Positions 1 to 9,775 of a stretch of 47,556 bases of DNA are shown here, piece after piece. The number at the start of each line of letters is the position of its first letter. The first letter of the stretch is position 1. The DNA is from CAZOKO01 sp964580455. Its GTDB lineage: Bacteria; Desulfobacterota; WTBG01. The stretch lies in the NCBI GenBank assembly GCA_964580455.1, contig CAZOKO010000004.1:1-47556 (forward strand), read 5' to 3'. The position numbers and the translations under genes were made by a program. The notes beneath the pieces were generated by a model. It saw only the letters and a program-made list of their open reading frames with translations. It was not told where the DNA came from and searched no databases.

Positions 1-76
1 ATTTTTCTAAATTCAATAAACATTACTTACCCATTTAAAACTTTAAAGAGCCGAATTTATTTATGTGTTATGCATA

Positions 77-3000
77 TTAACTGCTGATATCACCTCCTTT
101 GTGGTCAGCATCTTGTGTATTTCTAATCCCCACTTTCAATTTAAACTCTTTTATGGCGCAGTAAAGTACCGGCACCAGGAATAGGGTTATAATGTTGATG
201 CTCATTCCCCCAAAGGAGGGGATGGCCATGGGTACCATAACGTCAGACCCCCGTCCGGTAGAGGTAAGAACCGGGATGAGTGCTAAAATGGTGGTTGCAG
301 TGGTCATCAGACAGGGTCTGATGCGCCGTTCCCCTGCCTCTATCGTTGCCTCGCGGATGTCACGGACAGATGAAGGGGTTCTCCTGGTAAAGGTCTGATC
401 CAGATAGGTGGCCATAATAACACCATTATCAGTAGCGATGCCAAAGAGCGCAAGAAACCCTACCCATACCGCAACACTTAGGTTAATGGTATGTACCTGG
501 AAGAGTTCGCGCATATCTACCCCAAAGATTGAAAAATCCAGGAACCAGGGCTGGGCATAGGACCAGATCATCATGAACCCCCCTGCCCAGCACACCACAA
601 TTCCTGAAAATACCAGAGCTGTTGTCGGCGCTGACTTAAACTGGAGGTAAATGATCATGAAAATGATGAAGAGTGCCGCCGGCAAGACTACCATAAGTTT
701 TTTCTGAGCACGGATCTGATTTTCATAACTCCCTGCAAATGTAAAATTTACACCAGCAGGAAGTTCAAACTCGCCACTCTCCATTTTCTGTTTTAAATAT
801 TTTTGGGCCTGCTCCACCACGTCCACTTCAGCATAGCCCGTTTTCTTATCAAAAACGACGTATCCCACGAGAAAAGTATCTTCACTTTTAATAACCTGCG
901 GTCCGCGTACATAGTTAATCTTTGCAAGTTGCGTAATGGGTATTTGCGACCCATCAGGTGCAGGCACTAGAATTCTGCCCAGCGCTTCAATGTTGTCCCG
1001 GAGTTCACGCATATATCTCACCCGAACAGGATACCGTTCTCGCCCCTCCACCGTGGTGGTAATCTGTTTGCCCCCAATAGCAACCTCGATCACATCCTGA
1101 ACTTGTTTCAGTTTAATACCGTATCTGGCTATAGCCTGCCTGTCGATATCGACTTCAAGATATGGTTTTCCGATTATCCGGTCTGCTATTACAGTTAAAG
1201 GCTCAACAGAGGGGACCTCCTTGAGATAACGCTCAATCTGTATGCCAACTTTTTCAATAATCTCCAGATTCGGCCCTTTTACTTTAATCCCCATGGGAGC
1301 ACGCATTCCGCTCTGGAGCATGACAATACGAGCAGCAATCGGTTGCAGTCTTGGTGCGGAGGTGGTTCCGGGAATCTCAGTTGCTTTGAGGATGGCACCC
1401 CAGATATCATCAGGTTTTTTGATGCCATCCCATGCCTTCCGATCAGAGTTAAGTTTGGGGTCCAAAGGAAGACGCCATAAGGAAAATGGTCTCCCCTCGG
1501 AATCTGGAACAAGCCTGTTTTCCTTGTCTCGTATGAAAATACCTTTAACCATGTAAGGTTTACCGTCCGGCGCCAGAAGTGGTGTCCCATCTTCACTACG
1601 GAAGAAATCGGTTTCGTCAGCAGAAAAGCGAAATCTTATACGTTGTCCAGCACGGCCAACAATATATTGTGGCTTATAATTTATAACTGTCTCGATCATC
1701 GAGATTGGAGCAGGATCAAGAGGACTTTCAGCTCTTCCCAGCTTACCCACCACCAATTCCACTTCCGGAATATTATGCATTGCTATATCCTGTTTCTGAA
1801 GGACATCGAGCACTTCACCTATCGAAGCATGAGGCATGGTTGTCGGCATGAATAAATAGGAGCCTTCATCCAGCGGGGGCATAAATTCTTTGCCTAATCC
1901 TGGAAACTTGTGTGCTATATACGAAACTGGACTCACCTTTTTCACCGAAGTTGGCAACCAGCCGAAAAAGAAATCGAAGCCTAACCACATCAGCAAACCC
2001 AGGAATGTAATTACAAGGGGAATGGAGAGAAAGGCAATCTTGTGGTCCAAACACCACCCCAGCACCCGTTTGTACACACGCATAAAAAGGTAGAAAAATC
2101 CCAGCAAGCAGCCGATCAATACCACTATAAAGAAGAAATTACGAGTAATACCTCTTTCTGGTCCCAGGGGAATCCAGTGTTTACAAAGCAAGAGCGTTAC
2201 AACAAAGACAGCAAAACCATTGGCTGATAAGGGTATCCATCTCTTGATGTTCTCAGGAATGAACCTTTTAGATAAGTGGTATCCTCCGATTAGTGCCATG
2301 AGAACACCTATCCACCAGGTAAAAAGAAATGCGGCGATGGCCCCTGCCCCAACCAGTGTCCCATTCATTATTCGCTGAAGTTTTTCCCCTCTTGCTTTCC
2401 CTGCGAAAAGGATATGGGCAAAAGGCGGAATCATAGTAAGTGCCACGATCACTGAGGCAAAAAGGGCAAAGGTCTTAGTAAAAGCAAGGGGTTTAAACAA
2501 TTTTCCCTCTGCTGCTACCATGGCAAAGACTGGCAGAAAACTCACGATGGTAGTTAAGATTGCAGTTAAGATTGCGGAGCCCACCTCACTGCAGGCGCGG
2601 AAAATGACCTCAAGGCGATCTTCTTTTTGATCTGCAGTATCCAGATGCTTGAGAATGTTCTCGCACACAACAATTCCCATGTCCACCATGGTGCCGATAG
2701 CAATGGCAATCCCAGATAGGGCCACGATGTTGGCGTCCACCCCGAATGTTTTCATAGCTATAAAACACATAAGCACTGCCAGCGGAAGCAGCCCCGAAAT
2801 GAGCAGCGAGCTACTGAGATGTGACACCATTAGTATCACAACGATGATTGTTACCAGTATTTCATCGATCAGTGCCCTGTTGAGTGTGCCCAGAGTTTCA
2901 TAGATGAGGCCCGTTCGATCATAGAAAGGAACAATCTTGACCTGGCTCACCGTACCATCCGGGAGGGTTTTCCTTGGCAGTCCAGGTGAGATATCCTCAA

Positions 3001-4012
3001 TCTTTTTTTTAACATTTTTTATGGCGGCAAGGGGGTTTTCCCCGTAGCGAACAACAACAACTCCACCAGCCACTTCTGCCCCCTCCTTGTCCAAAGCTCC
3101 ACGTCTGAGTGCAGGACCAAGGCTGACCTTGGCAATATCTTTCACATAAATGGGGACATTATCATTAACCTTGACAACGGCATATTCGAGGTCTTTAAGA
3201 CTTTTAATGAACCCAAGGCCTCGAATGACATATTCTACTTTGTTGACCTCAATAGTGCGGGCACCGACATCAACATTTGACATTTTGACAGCCGTAAATA
3301 CCTCGTCGAGCTTTACATTGTTGGCTCTCATAGCATCAGGATCCACGTCAACTTGATACTCCTTGACAAAACCTCCTACAGAGGCTACCTCACTTATGCC
3401 CTCTGCTGAAAGGAGCGCATAGCGCACATACCAGTCCTGGATTGTCCTGAGCTCATGCAAATCCCAGCCACCAGTGGGATTACCCTCTTCATCCTGCCCT
3501 TCCAGGGTATACCAAAAAACCTGACCAAGGGCTGTTGCATCCGGTCCCAGGGCAGGTTGAACCTCCTGGGGGAGTGTGCCGGCCGGCAAGCTGCTCAATT
3601 TTTCCAGCACACGGGAGCGAGACCAGTAAAAATCAACATCGTCTTTGAAAATGATGTAGATGCTCGAGAAACCTAAGATGGAGTAACTACGGATGGTCTT
3701 AACCCCTGGAATACCAAGCAAGGAAACCGTCAGCGGATAGGATATTTGATCCTCCACATCCTGGGGCGAACGACCCATCCACTTAGTAAAAACGATCTGC
3801 TGGTTTTCCCCGATGTCCGGAATGGCGTCCACAGGAACAGGATTGCGTGGCAATCCCCCCAGCTCCCAGTCAAATGGTGCTACCATCGCACCCCAGCCAA
3901 CCAAGAAGAGAACAATCAGAAAAACAACCACCTTGTTCTCAAGACAGAACCTGATGAATCGGTCAATCCAGGAGGAACCTGATGGAGGCAACTCTCTCAG
4001 TTTTTCATTCAC
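77..4012 (-). CDS. cusA: CusA-like heavy-metal RND efflux permease (Cu/Ag type)
   Basis: Inner-membrane proton-driven pump of a tripartite copper/silver exporter. The N-terminus has the HME-RND pattern (TM1 about residues 28-45, then PDIGENQQIVFTKW). The TM4 charged region reads VDMGIVVCEN (about 443-452), closer to CusA than to the DFGxxVDG of CzcA. Three methionines that line the CusA metal path are present: FMPTTMP (M722), SMIET (M772) and VMLQSGM (M898). At 1311 aa it is about 260 aa longer than E. coli CusA. The extra length is a hydrophobic insert (about 550-645, roughly three more TM segments) and a periplasmic insert (about 790-885). It is the last gene of the csoR operon, 13 bp after cusB. 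Metal choice is inferred from the methionines and the CsoR context. Confidence 0.93.
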   Translation of the reverse strand: MNEKLRELPPSGSSWIDRFIRFCLENKVVVFLIVLFLVGWGAMVAPFDWELGGLPRNPVPVDAIPDIGENQQIVFTKWMGRSPQDVEDQISYPLTVSLLGIPGVKTIRSYSILGFSSIYIIFKDDVDFYWSRSRVLEKLSSLPAGTLPQEVQPALGPDATALGQVFWYTLEGQDEEGNPTGGWDLHELRTIQDWYVRYALLSAEGISEVASVGGFVKEYQVDVDPDAMRANNVKLDEVFTAVKMSNVDVGARTIEVNKVEYVIRGLGFIKSLKDLEYAVVKVNDNVPIYVKDIAKVSLGPALRRGALDKEGAEVAGGVVVVRYGENPLAAIKNVKKKIEDISPGLPRKTLPDGTVSQVKIVPFYDRTGLIYETLGTLNRALIDEILVTIIVVILMVSHLSSSLLISGLLPLAVLMCFIAMKTFGVDANIVALSGIAIAIGTMVDMGIVVCENILKHLDTADQKEDRLEVIFRACSEVGSAILTAILTTIVSFLPVFAMVAAEGKLFKPLAFTKTFALFASVIVALTMIPPFAHILFAGKARGEKLQRIMNGTLVGAGAIAAFLFTWWIGVLMALIGGYHLSKRFIPENIKRWIPLSANGFAVFVVTLLLCKHWIPLGPERGITRNFFFIVVLIGCLLGFFYLFMRVYKRVLGWCLDHKIAFLSIPLVITFLGLLMWLGFDFFFGWLPTSVKKVSPVSYIAHKFPGLGKEFMPPLDEGSYLFMPTTMPHASIGEVLDVLQKQDIAMHNIPEVELVVGKLGRAESPLDPAPISMIETVINYKPQYIVGRAGQRIRFRFSADETDFFRSEDGTPLLAPDGKPYMVKGIFIRDKENRLVPDSEGRPFSLWRLPLDPKLNSDRKAWDGIKKPDDIWGAILKATEIPGTTSAPRLQPIAARIVMLQSGMRAPMGIKVKGPNLEIIEKVGIQIERYLKEVPSVEPLTVIADRIIGKPYLEVDIDRQAIARYGIKLKQVQDVIEVAIGGKQITTTVEGRERYPVRVRYMRELRDNIEALGRILVPAPDGSQIPITQLAKINYVRGPQVIKSEDTFLVGYVVFDKKTGYAEVDVVEQAQKYLKQKMESGEFELPAGVNFTFAGSYENQIRAQKKLMVVLPAALFIIFMIIYLQFKSAPTTALVFSGIVVCWAGGFMMIWSYAQPWFLDFSIFGVDMRELFQVHTINLSVAVWVGFLALFGIATDNGVIMATYLDQTFTRRTPSSVRDIREATIEAGERRIRPCLMTTATTILALIPVLTSTGRGSDVMVPMAIPSFGGMSINIITLFLVPVLYCAIKEFKLKVGIRNTQDADHKGGDISS

Positions 4013-4025
4013 GCTTGTCTCCTCC

Positions 4026-5855
4026 TTATTGTTCTTTCATGGGACCAGGGGAAATAGTTTCTACCTGATCTCCGCATTTAAACATGGCGCTGCCGAAGTA
4101 CGGATTCTCTGTGCCGGATTTGTTCTGCAGCCAGTATGCACCTTTCCCATCTGACACCATGGGACAATGGAAGCGAAGGATGGGTTGTGTGCCACTGGTG
4201 CCGAACCTCTTTGCCACTGTATACAGGGAATCTGAGAGCAAAATAAAACTTAAGCGGGCACCTTCAATATCCTTTGCACCTGCCACATCCTGAGCACCCT
4301 TCTTTAAAGCTTTCTGTTCCTTCATCCAGGCCACATGAGGTGATCCTTTGAGTAACCCCATGTCCACCGTATCGAGAGCCTCTGGCAGCTTCTTTACACC
4401 ATCCCTGGCCTCCTTGAAATTGTCTTGACTTAAGGCCTGCTGAATCTTGAAGTAAGCAGAGAATATACCGTCGATCTGGGTCTTGAATACCTCAGGAACT
4501 TCAAAAGGTTCCAGCTTTTCCTCTTTAGCTTTTTGAGGAAGTTCTTCCTGATCTCCGGGTGTGGGACCGCTCTCTTCAGAGCTCATCATGCTGGGTTTAG
4601 CAAGAATTTGAATAGCGCTGTCTATTTTGAAATTGCCGTTAACAACCACAAGTTCACCTTCATTTAAGCCATCACGTACAAGGTAATAATCTCCAGCCCG
4701 TGGGCCAAGAACGATCTCGCGCCCTTCATAAGTCCCTTCTTTTCCTGGCGCTGCGACATAGACCACTGCTCTTTTCCCTGTAATGAGAGGCGCAGAAGCT
4801 GGAATTACCAGAGATGCTGCAGCATCAGAAGTTCCAAATCCTAATGGTGAAACTTGAACCACAGCGCGAACGAACATCTCCGGCTTAAGCCTTCCATCAG
4901 GATTCGGCACGTTTATTCTAACCTTAACCGTGCGGGTCTTTGCATCAATAACAGGATCAATAAAGGCAATCTTTCCCTTGAAAATCTCTCCAGGGTATGC
5001 TTCTGTCTCGAATCTAACCTCCTGGCCATACTTAATCCAGGCAAGGTCTGACTCGTATGCATCAAGCTTCACCCAGACCTGAGAAAGGTCTGCAATTGTG
5101 TATATCCTGGTTCCTGTTTCAACATACATCCCTTCAAGGCCGTTTTTGTGTATGACCACACCGCTCATTGGTGCATAAATTGTTATGTGTTCTGAAGTCT
5201 TGCCACGCCTTTCAATCTCCTCAATCTGTTTCTTTGTTAGCCCCCAGAGACGAAGCTTCTCTCGAACAGCATCCACCAACTGTTGGGCAGTTTTATTTAT
5301 GCTCACTATCTCACTATGCTTTAGTTCTCTGACTGTTTTTATTGCTTGGATCAGTTCTTCTTGTGCAGTGAGAAGTTCTGGGCTGTAGAGGTAAACCATC
5401 TGGTCGCCTTTTTTGACTGATACTCCCGTATAGTCCACAAAGAGACGGTCAATACGTCCTGGAACCCAGGCTGTAATGTAACCAAGGCGAGTTTCATCAT
5501 AGTCAACCTTGCCGACCATTCTAACCTCGTTAGTAACCACCCTCCTCTCAACAAGGGCAACTTCTATTTCTGCCAACTTAATCGCTTTTGCAGACATTTT
5601 GAGCTCACGTATACCTCCCTCATCACCCATACCCCCACTTGAAACAGGGATTAGATCCATCCAGCATATGGGGCATTGTCCAGACTTGGGCAGTTGGATT
5701 TGCGGATGCATTGAGCAGGTCCAAAGCTCTACTTTGACTTCCTCTTCAGCAGCATGCTGGTGAAGAGGAGATTTTGTCTCTGGTCCCCCGCCTCTCAAGA
5801 AGTAGCCCAAGACAAAGGCTATAATTACCAGCGCTAAAATCACTAACTTTCGCAT
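4026..5855 (-). CDS. cusB: CusB-like RND periplasmic adaptor with HMBD and DUF3347-like ends
   Basis: Membrane-fusion protein joining the CusA-like permease to the CusC-like channel. It starts with an uncleaved hydrophobic anchor (about residues 4-20). A heavy-metal-binding domain follows (about 45-71: TCSMHPQ then CPICWMDLIPV, with W where most copies have G). Lipoyl/hairpin and beta-barrel adaptor domains fill about 100-430. The C-terminal 150 residues (about 455-600) look like DUF3347, ending in HCPMVSDGKGAYW and NPYFGSAMFKCG, which fits copper binding. The gene lies 9 bp after the OMF gene and 13 bp before the permease. Such end domains are known in CusB homologs of other bacteria; the copper assignment follows from them. 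Confidence 0.92.
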   Translation of the reverse strand: MRKLVILALVIIAFVLGYFLRGGGPETKSPLHQHAAEEEVKVELWTCSMHPQIQLPKSGQCPICWMDLIPVSSGGMGDEGGIRELKMSAKAIKLAEIEVALVERRVVTNEVRMVGKVDYDETRLGYITAWVPGRIDRLFVDYTGVSVKKGDQMVYLYSPELLTAQEELIQAIKTVRELKHSEIVSINKTAQQLVDAVREKLRLWGLTKKQIEEIERRGKTSEHITIYAPMSGVVIHKNGLEGMYVETGTRIYTIADLSQVWVKLDAYESDLAWIKYGQEVRFETEAYPGEIFKGKIAFIDPVIDAKTRTVKVRINVPNPDGRLKPEMFVRAVVQVSPLGFGTSDAAASLVIPASAPLITGKRAVVYVAAPGKEGTYEGREIVLGPRAGDYYLVRDGLNEGELVVVNGNFKIDSAIQILAKPSMMSSEESGPTPGDQEELPQKAKEEKLEPFEVPEVFKTQIDGIFSAYFKIQQALSQDNFKEARDGVKKLPEALDTVDMGLLKGSPHVAWMKEQKALKKGAQDVAGAKDIEGARLSFILLSDSLYTVAKRFGTSGTQPILRFHCPMVSDGKGAYWLQNKSGTENPYFGSAMFKCGDQVETISPGPMKEQ

Positions 5856-5864
5856 AACCTCTCC

Positions 5865-7316
5865 TTATATTTCTCCCTCACCTGGCTTCTTTGCCTGATG
5901 ATCAGAAACATTTGTCCCATCTCGCGGAATCTCCTTTCCGATGAGCATTTCAAGCTTAGCCAGACGCTGGGCACGGTTGGTATGTGCTCGCTCAAAGGAG
6001 AGCTGAAACTCCAAAAGGGTTCTCTCAGCATCAATCACATCAAGAAAGTCTGTTTTGCCTGCTGCAAATGCTTGTTGAATGACATTGAAGGACTGCTTAG
6101 CCTTTGGAATCAGGGCATCCCTGTAAAGGCCGATCTTTCTCTCAGCATCGCGGAAATTGTAGAGCTCCATTTTCAGATCGGCAATCAAACTGTTTTCCCG
6201 CTCACCCCGTTGCTTGAGTGCTGCCAGGTATCGCATCCGTGCTTCCTTCTCTCCTGCCCGGTATTTGCCGTACCAGATGGGCAGGTTGATCGAGAACATA
6301 GCTATCACCGGATCCTTTCCGTCATCTTTTACCCTCGGTACCTCACCTGTCTCTGGATCAGGGGGTGGTTTCAAGGCAGGGTTGGTGTTAATATACTCCA
6401 CACCCAGGGTGATGTTCGGAAAATAATCCTTCTTCGCCAGATTAACAGCAGCCTTCTCTTTTGCTGCTTCGAAGTCAATGGCCTTTAGCTCCGGGTTTTT
6501 CTCCTTAAGCCACGTTAAAAGCTGCTCGTTTGAAAAAACTACCTCCTCCTCAGGGATTGACTTAGGCCAGGGTATAAGTTCATTGAAAGGCTTGTTGAGT
6601 GCTGCGTTCAACCGGGCTACCATTGGATCGCTAAGGTCACTGAGTGTGCGCAGACGGTCCTCAAGCTCACCAAGCTCTACCTGAGCTTTTATCACATCGC
6701 CATAGGACACCCCTCCTGCACTATACTTAGTCCTTGCCACATTCTCCAGATAGCCAACCAACTGCATGTGCTCTTCCGTAACGGCAATGATCCGGGCAAG
6801 GTAATAGTACTCATAGTAGGCATCTTTCACCTCAAAAAAGAGCTTGAGTTTTTTAGCTTCATATCGTTCCTTTTCAGCATTTGCAGCCTCAAGAGCAATA
6901 TCTCCTTGCAAGTTAAGCTCTCCAAACCACGGAAACATCTGAGCCAGAGCAAACTTGTGCCGTTGAGGTCCGGCACGAGTTTCCACCTCTTTGATGAAGT
7001 AGGAATAAGTAAATTTGGGGTCCGGCAGGGAACGGACCTGAGGAACTTTCTGCAGTGCGGCTTTCCATCGATTGAAGGCTGCCTCAAGTCCGGGGTTATT
7101 CAATGCAGCATACACTAGATAATCGGAGATGGAAGACTCCTCGTTTAGCGCGGGTAAGTCCTGAGGAGTGGACGCATAATTTTCTAGTGTATACTGTGTC
7201 TCTTCCACTTTGGCAAGGTCAACGAAAGCTTGCTTCTCTCGTGCGGATGCACACCCAAAAATGAAGACAACTAGCAGATTTAATACAGTGAATTTCATAT
7301 AATGTATCATCTCCAT
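5865..7316 (-). CDS. cusC: CusC/TolC-family outer-membrane efflux lipoprotein
   Basis: Outer-membrane channel of the tripartite pump. The N-terminus is a lipoprotein signal (hydrophobic stretch ending IFGCAS, Cys at about residue 22). The body is the alpha-helical repeat pattern of OEP proteins, with SDYLVYAALNNPGLEAAFNRW near residues 64-84 and the second repeat from about 380. Length (483 aa) is normal. The ATG at 7316 is preceded by GAGGAG. Downstream genes follow at 9 and 13 bp, so this is a complete CBA unit. A 44-bp gap separates it from the Cys-rich protein gene upstream in the same operon. Confidence 0.92.
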   Translation of the reverse strand: MEMIHYMKFTVLNLLVVFIFGCASAREKQAFVDLAKVEETQYTLENYASTPQDLPALNEESSISDYLVYAALNNPGLEAAFNRWKAALQKVPQVRSLPDPKFTYSYFIKEVETRAGPQRHKFALAQMFPWFGELNLQGDIALEAANAEKERYEAKKLKLFFEVKDAYYEYYYLARIIAVTEEHMQLVGYLENVARTKYSAGGVSYGDVIKAQVELGELEDRLRTLSDLSDPMVARLNAALNKPFNELIPWPKSIPEEEVVFSNEQLLTWLKEKNPELKAIDFEAAKEKAAVNLAKKDYFPNITLGVEYINTNPALKPPPDPETGEVPRVKDDGKDPVIAMFSINLPIWYGKYRAGEKEARMRYLAALKQRGERENSLIADLKMELYNFRDAERKIGLYRDALIPKAKQSFNVIQQAFAAGKTDFLDVIDAERTLLEFQLSFERAHTNRAQRLAKLEMLIGKEIPRDGTNVSDHQAKKPGEGEI

Positions 7317-7360
7317 TTAGCTTCTCCTCATTGTTGTCCTAGATGCTTTACCTGAGTTTA

Positions 7361-8266
7361 CTAACATTCTACAGCTCTTCCCAAAGCAATGAAAAGATGT
7401 CTGGTATTAATACCCGGGTCGTTTTTTTCTTTTATTATCTGCTCAGCGGAATTGACAATTTTCTGAAGTTTTTCACGAGACATGTTCTTATTAAGCAGCA
7501 GTGCAGAGAGGGCATGTGTAGTATGCTCACACCAGCGTATCGTGGTCATTTTACCCACCTCATCTAAACATTTATTCAATTCTTTCTCCACCGCCTGTTC
7601 CTCACATTCAGCACCAAAGACAGGGTCACATTCAAGGCAGGCAGCATAGTGAATCATAATTTCCCCATCTACTTTAGGCGTTTTATCCACCGTGGGCTTA
7701 TAGTCAGGGTTTTTGGCCATCTCTGCAGCGGCTATATCTAAAATAGTGGTAGTAACACCTTTCAGCCCTCCCGGCTTGGCCATCTTTTTGCGAAGGGTCT
7801 CCGGCCCAACTAGCTCTTCACATCTCTCAGGATTTTTTACCATTTCCTCAGCCATTGATTGAATCTTTCTGGCCGCTTCCAAAGATACGGTTCCATCTGA
7901 GAGGGAAGAGCTTAAGTTGAATCGTGCATGGCAACACCAGGAAACAGTCTCAGTTTCTCTCAATTTCTCCCGATTCATACCACTTATGTACTGGTTTGAT
8001 TTGCACATATCCTTCATCTTTTTGCTGCACCGCTGGCACATACCGATATACATGAGTGCTCTCTCAGGAATCCAACCCGTATCTCTCTTTTTATCAAAAG
8101 TGGCAATGGTGTCCTTTTCAAATTGGTGTTCTCCTATCTCCTCACGATACTTACTGAGGCAGGTAGATGAACAATATAATTTCTCGTTCAGCTCCATGGG
8201 ATAATTTGTTTTCTTGCCACAGATAACACATTCTTGCTGTTGGGCACTTGTTTCTAATGATGTCAT
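7361..8266 (-). CDS. Cys-rich protein with TRASH-like finger and internal duplication
   Basis: No family recognised with certainty. Residues 13-36 form a small TRASH/FYVE-like zinc-finger pattern (CVIC ... YCSSTC). The remainder is two copies of one module. Copy 1: C77-x2-C80-x7-C88, then W-C111-C-H113. Copy 2: C210-x2-C213-x7-C221, then W-C246-E-H248. Each copy ends with a similar helix (LEAARKIQSMAEEMVK and REKLQKIVNSAEQIIK). There is no signal peptide, so it should be cytoplasmic. It has a good SD (AGGAGG) and sits inside the csoR-to-cusCBA operon. A cytoplasmic copper-binding or copper-sensing role is inference from context. Confidence 0.8.
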   Translation of the reverse strand: MTSLETSAQQQECVICGKKTNYPMELNEKLYCSSTCLSKYREEIGEHQFEKDTIATFDKKRDTGWIPERALMYIGMCQRCSKKMKDMCKSNQYISGMNREKLRETETVSWCCHARFNLSSSLSDGTVSLEAARKIQSMAEEMVKNPERCEELVGPETLRKKMAKPGGLKGVTTTILDIAAAEMAKNPDYKPTVDKTPKVDGEIMIHYAACLECDPVFGAECEEQAVEKELNKCLDEVGKMTTIRWCEHTTHALSALLLNKNMSREKLQKIVNSAEQIIKEKNDPGINTRHLFIALGRAVEC

Positions 8267-8305
8267 AACAAAGTCCTCCTTTTCCTAATTTGTTAAGATA
8301 TTTTT

Positions 8306-9190
8306 CTATGTTAATTCTTTATATAAAGGTTCCAAACCGTAGCGCTCAACCATGTGGTAGAGATGTTCTTCGCTCACTGCTTTTTCTCTAATGAGTTTAA
8401 TCGATGCCTTAAGCGCTTTAAACACCTTTTCTTCATCTCCCAGTTTGAAAAGCTCCTGTCCAATATGGTGCCACCTCCCGAAATGTCCACCTACCATTAC
8501 TCGATACCCTTTTTCGACAATAGTCATTGCTTCTTCCGGACATTCAACGGCGCAGGCACCACACTGCTTACAGTGTTTTTTTATGATAACTGGTCCTTCT
8601 TCTTCCATTACCACTGCTTTATCAGGACACACCTCAACACATTTTCCACACTTAGTACATTTTTCTGGATGGCTCAACTCAGGAATAGCCACTCCATGGA
8701 TACCAAAATCCTTGACCTCAGCAGCTGTGCAGTTGTTAGGACATGATGAGATGGACACAGTAAAAAGTGTGTGTGGCATGAAAGGTACGTCAAACTTGTC
8801 GGCAATCATCTCAGTCACCTTCCATTCTTCCATCTTCTGCGCAAGCTTTTTACTCAATTCTACCACATCGATCAATTGGCGAGGGCAGCCGAAGAATCGC
8901 ATATGGCAGAGCTCAAATTGGTAAAGCTTGGGACCCTGGTTGAGTGGAATCTCTGGGTCAACGGCATCATCAGAGAGTCCCTTTTCGCGGTTTTCTTTGA
9001 GCCTTGCCATCAGGGATTCCCCAAACATCTCAAAGTAGTCCTCCCTGGTCTGAACCACTTCCTCCATGGAAACCATGTTTTTCTTGTTTTTTCGGGCAAG
9101 CTTTTCTGAATAGAGGATTGTCATATTCTTAATGATTTCAGGCATGGGGATGTTATCAACTATCTCTTTTGCATCTTTATTCCATTCCAT
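8306..9190 (-). CDS. AsrC/sulfite-reductase-like siroheme and 2x[4Fe-4S] protein with PCP_red N-terminus
   Basis: Residues 1-57 match the small PCP_red-type helical domain (MEWNKDAKEIVDNIP start). The central part resembles the siroheme domain of sulfite/nitrite reductases: C95-x6-C102 and SISSCPNNC (C150-x3-C154) are the likely siroheme-[4Fe-4S] ligands. The first pair has spacing 6 instead of the usual 5. A two-cluster ferredoxin is inserted (C178, C181, C184, C188 and C207, C210, C213, C217), as in AsrC-type subunits. It is much shorter than assimilatory sulfite reductase. It lies 23 bp after the copper chaperone gene in a copper operon, which is unusual. Electron transfer to an unknown substrate is likely; sulfite reduction is not proven. 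Confidence 0.8.
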   Translation of the reverse strand: MEWNKDAKEIVDNIPMPEIIKNMTILYSEKLARKNKKNMVSMEEVVQTREDYFEMFGESLMARLKENREKGLSDDAVDPEIPLNQGPKLYQFELCHMRFFGCPRQLIDVVELSKKLAQKMEEWKVTEMIADKFDVPFMPHTLFTVSISSCPNNCTAAEVKDFGIHGVAIPELSHPEKCTKCGKCVEVCPDKAVVMEEEGPVIIKKHCKQCGACAVECPEEAMTIVEKGYRVMVGGHFGRWHHIGQELFKLGDEEKVFKALKASIKLIREKAVSEEHLYHMVERYGLEPLYKELT

Positions 9191-9213
9191 TGCTTTTCTC
9201 CTTTCTAATATAA

Positions 9214-9438
9214 TTATCTTTTTATTTTATATCCATGAGACTCTATTTCTTTTTCAAAGTCTTCAAGGTTATGGTCTTTTGGAGAATACACTACTGTAAT
9301 ACTTTTATCAGGAAAGCTCACTGAATACTCAATACCCTCAAATTTCCTCATCTCAATCTCTATGGTTCGGGCACACCCTTTACAGGTCATGTTCAGAATC
9401 TCTATGGTACCCTTTGTTTTCTCTTTATCTACTGCCAT
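9214..9438 (-). CDS. copZ: HMA-domain copper chaperone (CopZ-like)
   Basis: A single heavy-metal-associated ferredoxin-fold domain of 74 aa. The Cu(I) site is M-T-C-K-G-C near residues 17-22, followed by the usual ARTIE helix start. Small free HMA proteins carry Cu(I) in the cytoplasm and hand it to pumps or to CsoR. It has a strong SD (AAGGAGG) and starts 33 bp after csoR, the standard csoR-copZ arrangement. No P-type ATPase follows; the operon ends in an RND pump instead. Confidence 0.92.
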   Translation of the reverse strand: MAVDKEKTKGTIEILNMTCKGCARTIEIEMRKFEGIEYSVSFPDKSITVVYSPKDHNLEDFEKEIESHGYKIKR

Positions 9439-9471
9439 CCTTACATCACCTCCTTCATTGCAAATCCATAT

Positions 9472-9747
9472 CTACTTTTTAACACCATGTTTGTAAACTG
9501 CAGTAACCAGTTCTTCTATCTTTTCCTCTGCTTTACCATTTAAGATAGCCTGGGTTATACAACTCTCTACATGGCGCTTCATAATTATCCTGGCTACACC
9601 ATCCAGCGCATTCTTGGCTGCTGTTATCTGATTAATGATGTCTATACAATACTTCTCGTTTTCCACCATTTTTGCCACACCTCTAACCTGACCTTCTATT
9701 TTATTTAATCTATTTAGTGATTCCGCTTTTACCTTCTCATTTATCAT
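9472..9747 (-). CDS. csoR: CsoR-family copper-sensing repressor
   Basis: All-helical DUF156-family repressor of 91 aa. The family signature RLNKIEGQVRGVAKMVE is present. The Cu(I) ligand triad of CsoR is conserved as C (YCIDII), H and C (RHVESC). The start is taken at ATG 9747, because GGGGAG lies 7 bases before it; a TTG at 9762 in frame is less likely. Cu(I) binding should release the operator seen just upstream. It is the first gene of the metal operon, so it is autoregulated. Confidence 0.93.
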   Translation of the reverse strand: MINEKVKAESLNRLNKIEGQVRGVAKMVENEKYCIDIINQITAAKNALDGVARIIMKRHVESCITQAILNGKAEEKIEELVTAVYKHGVKK

Positions 9748-9775
9748 CTCTTGACTCCCCAATTGTATTTTATAC

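Noticed and set aside
1279..1596. Open frames inside cusA on both strands
   Set aside because: They are shadow frames of the real RND gene with no family match.
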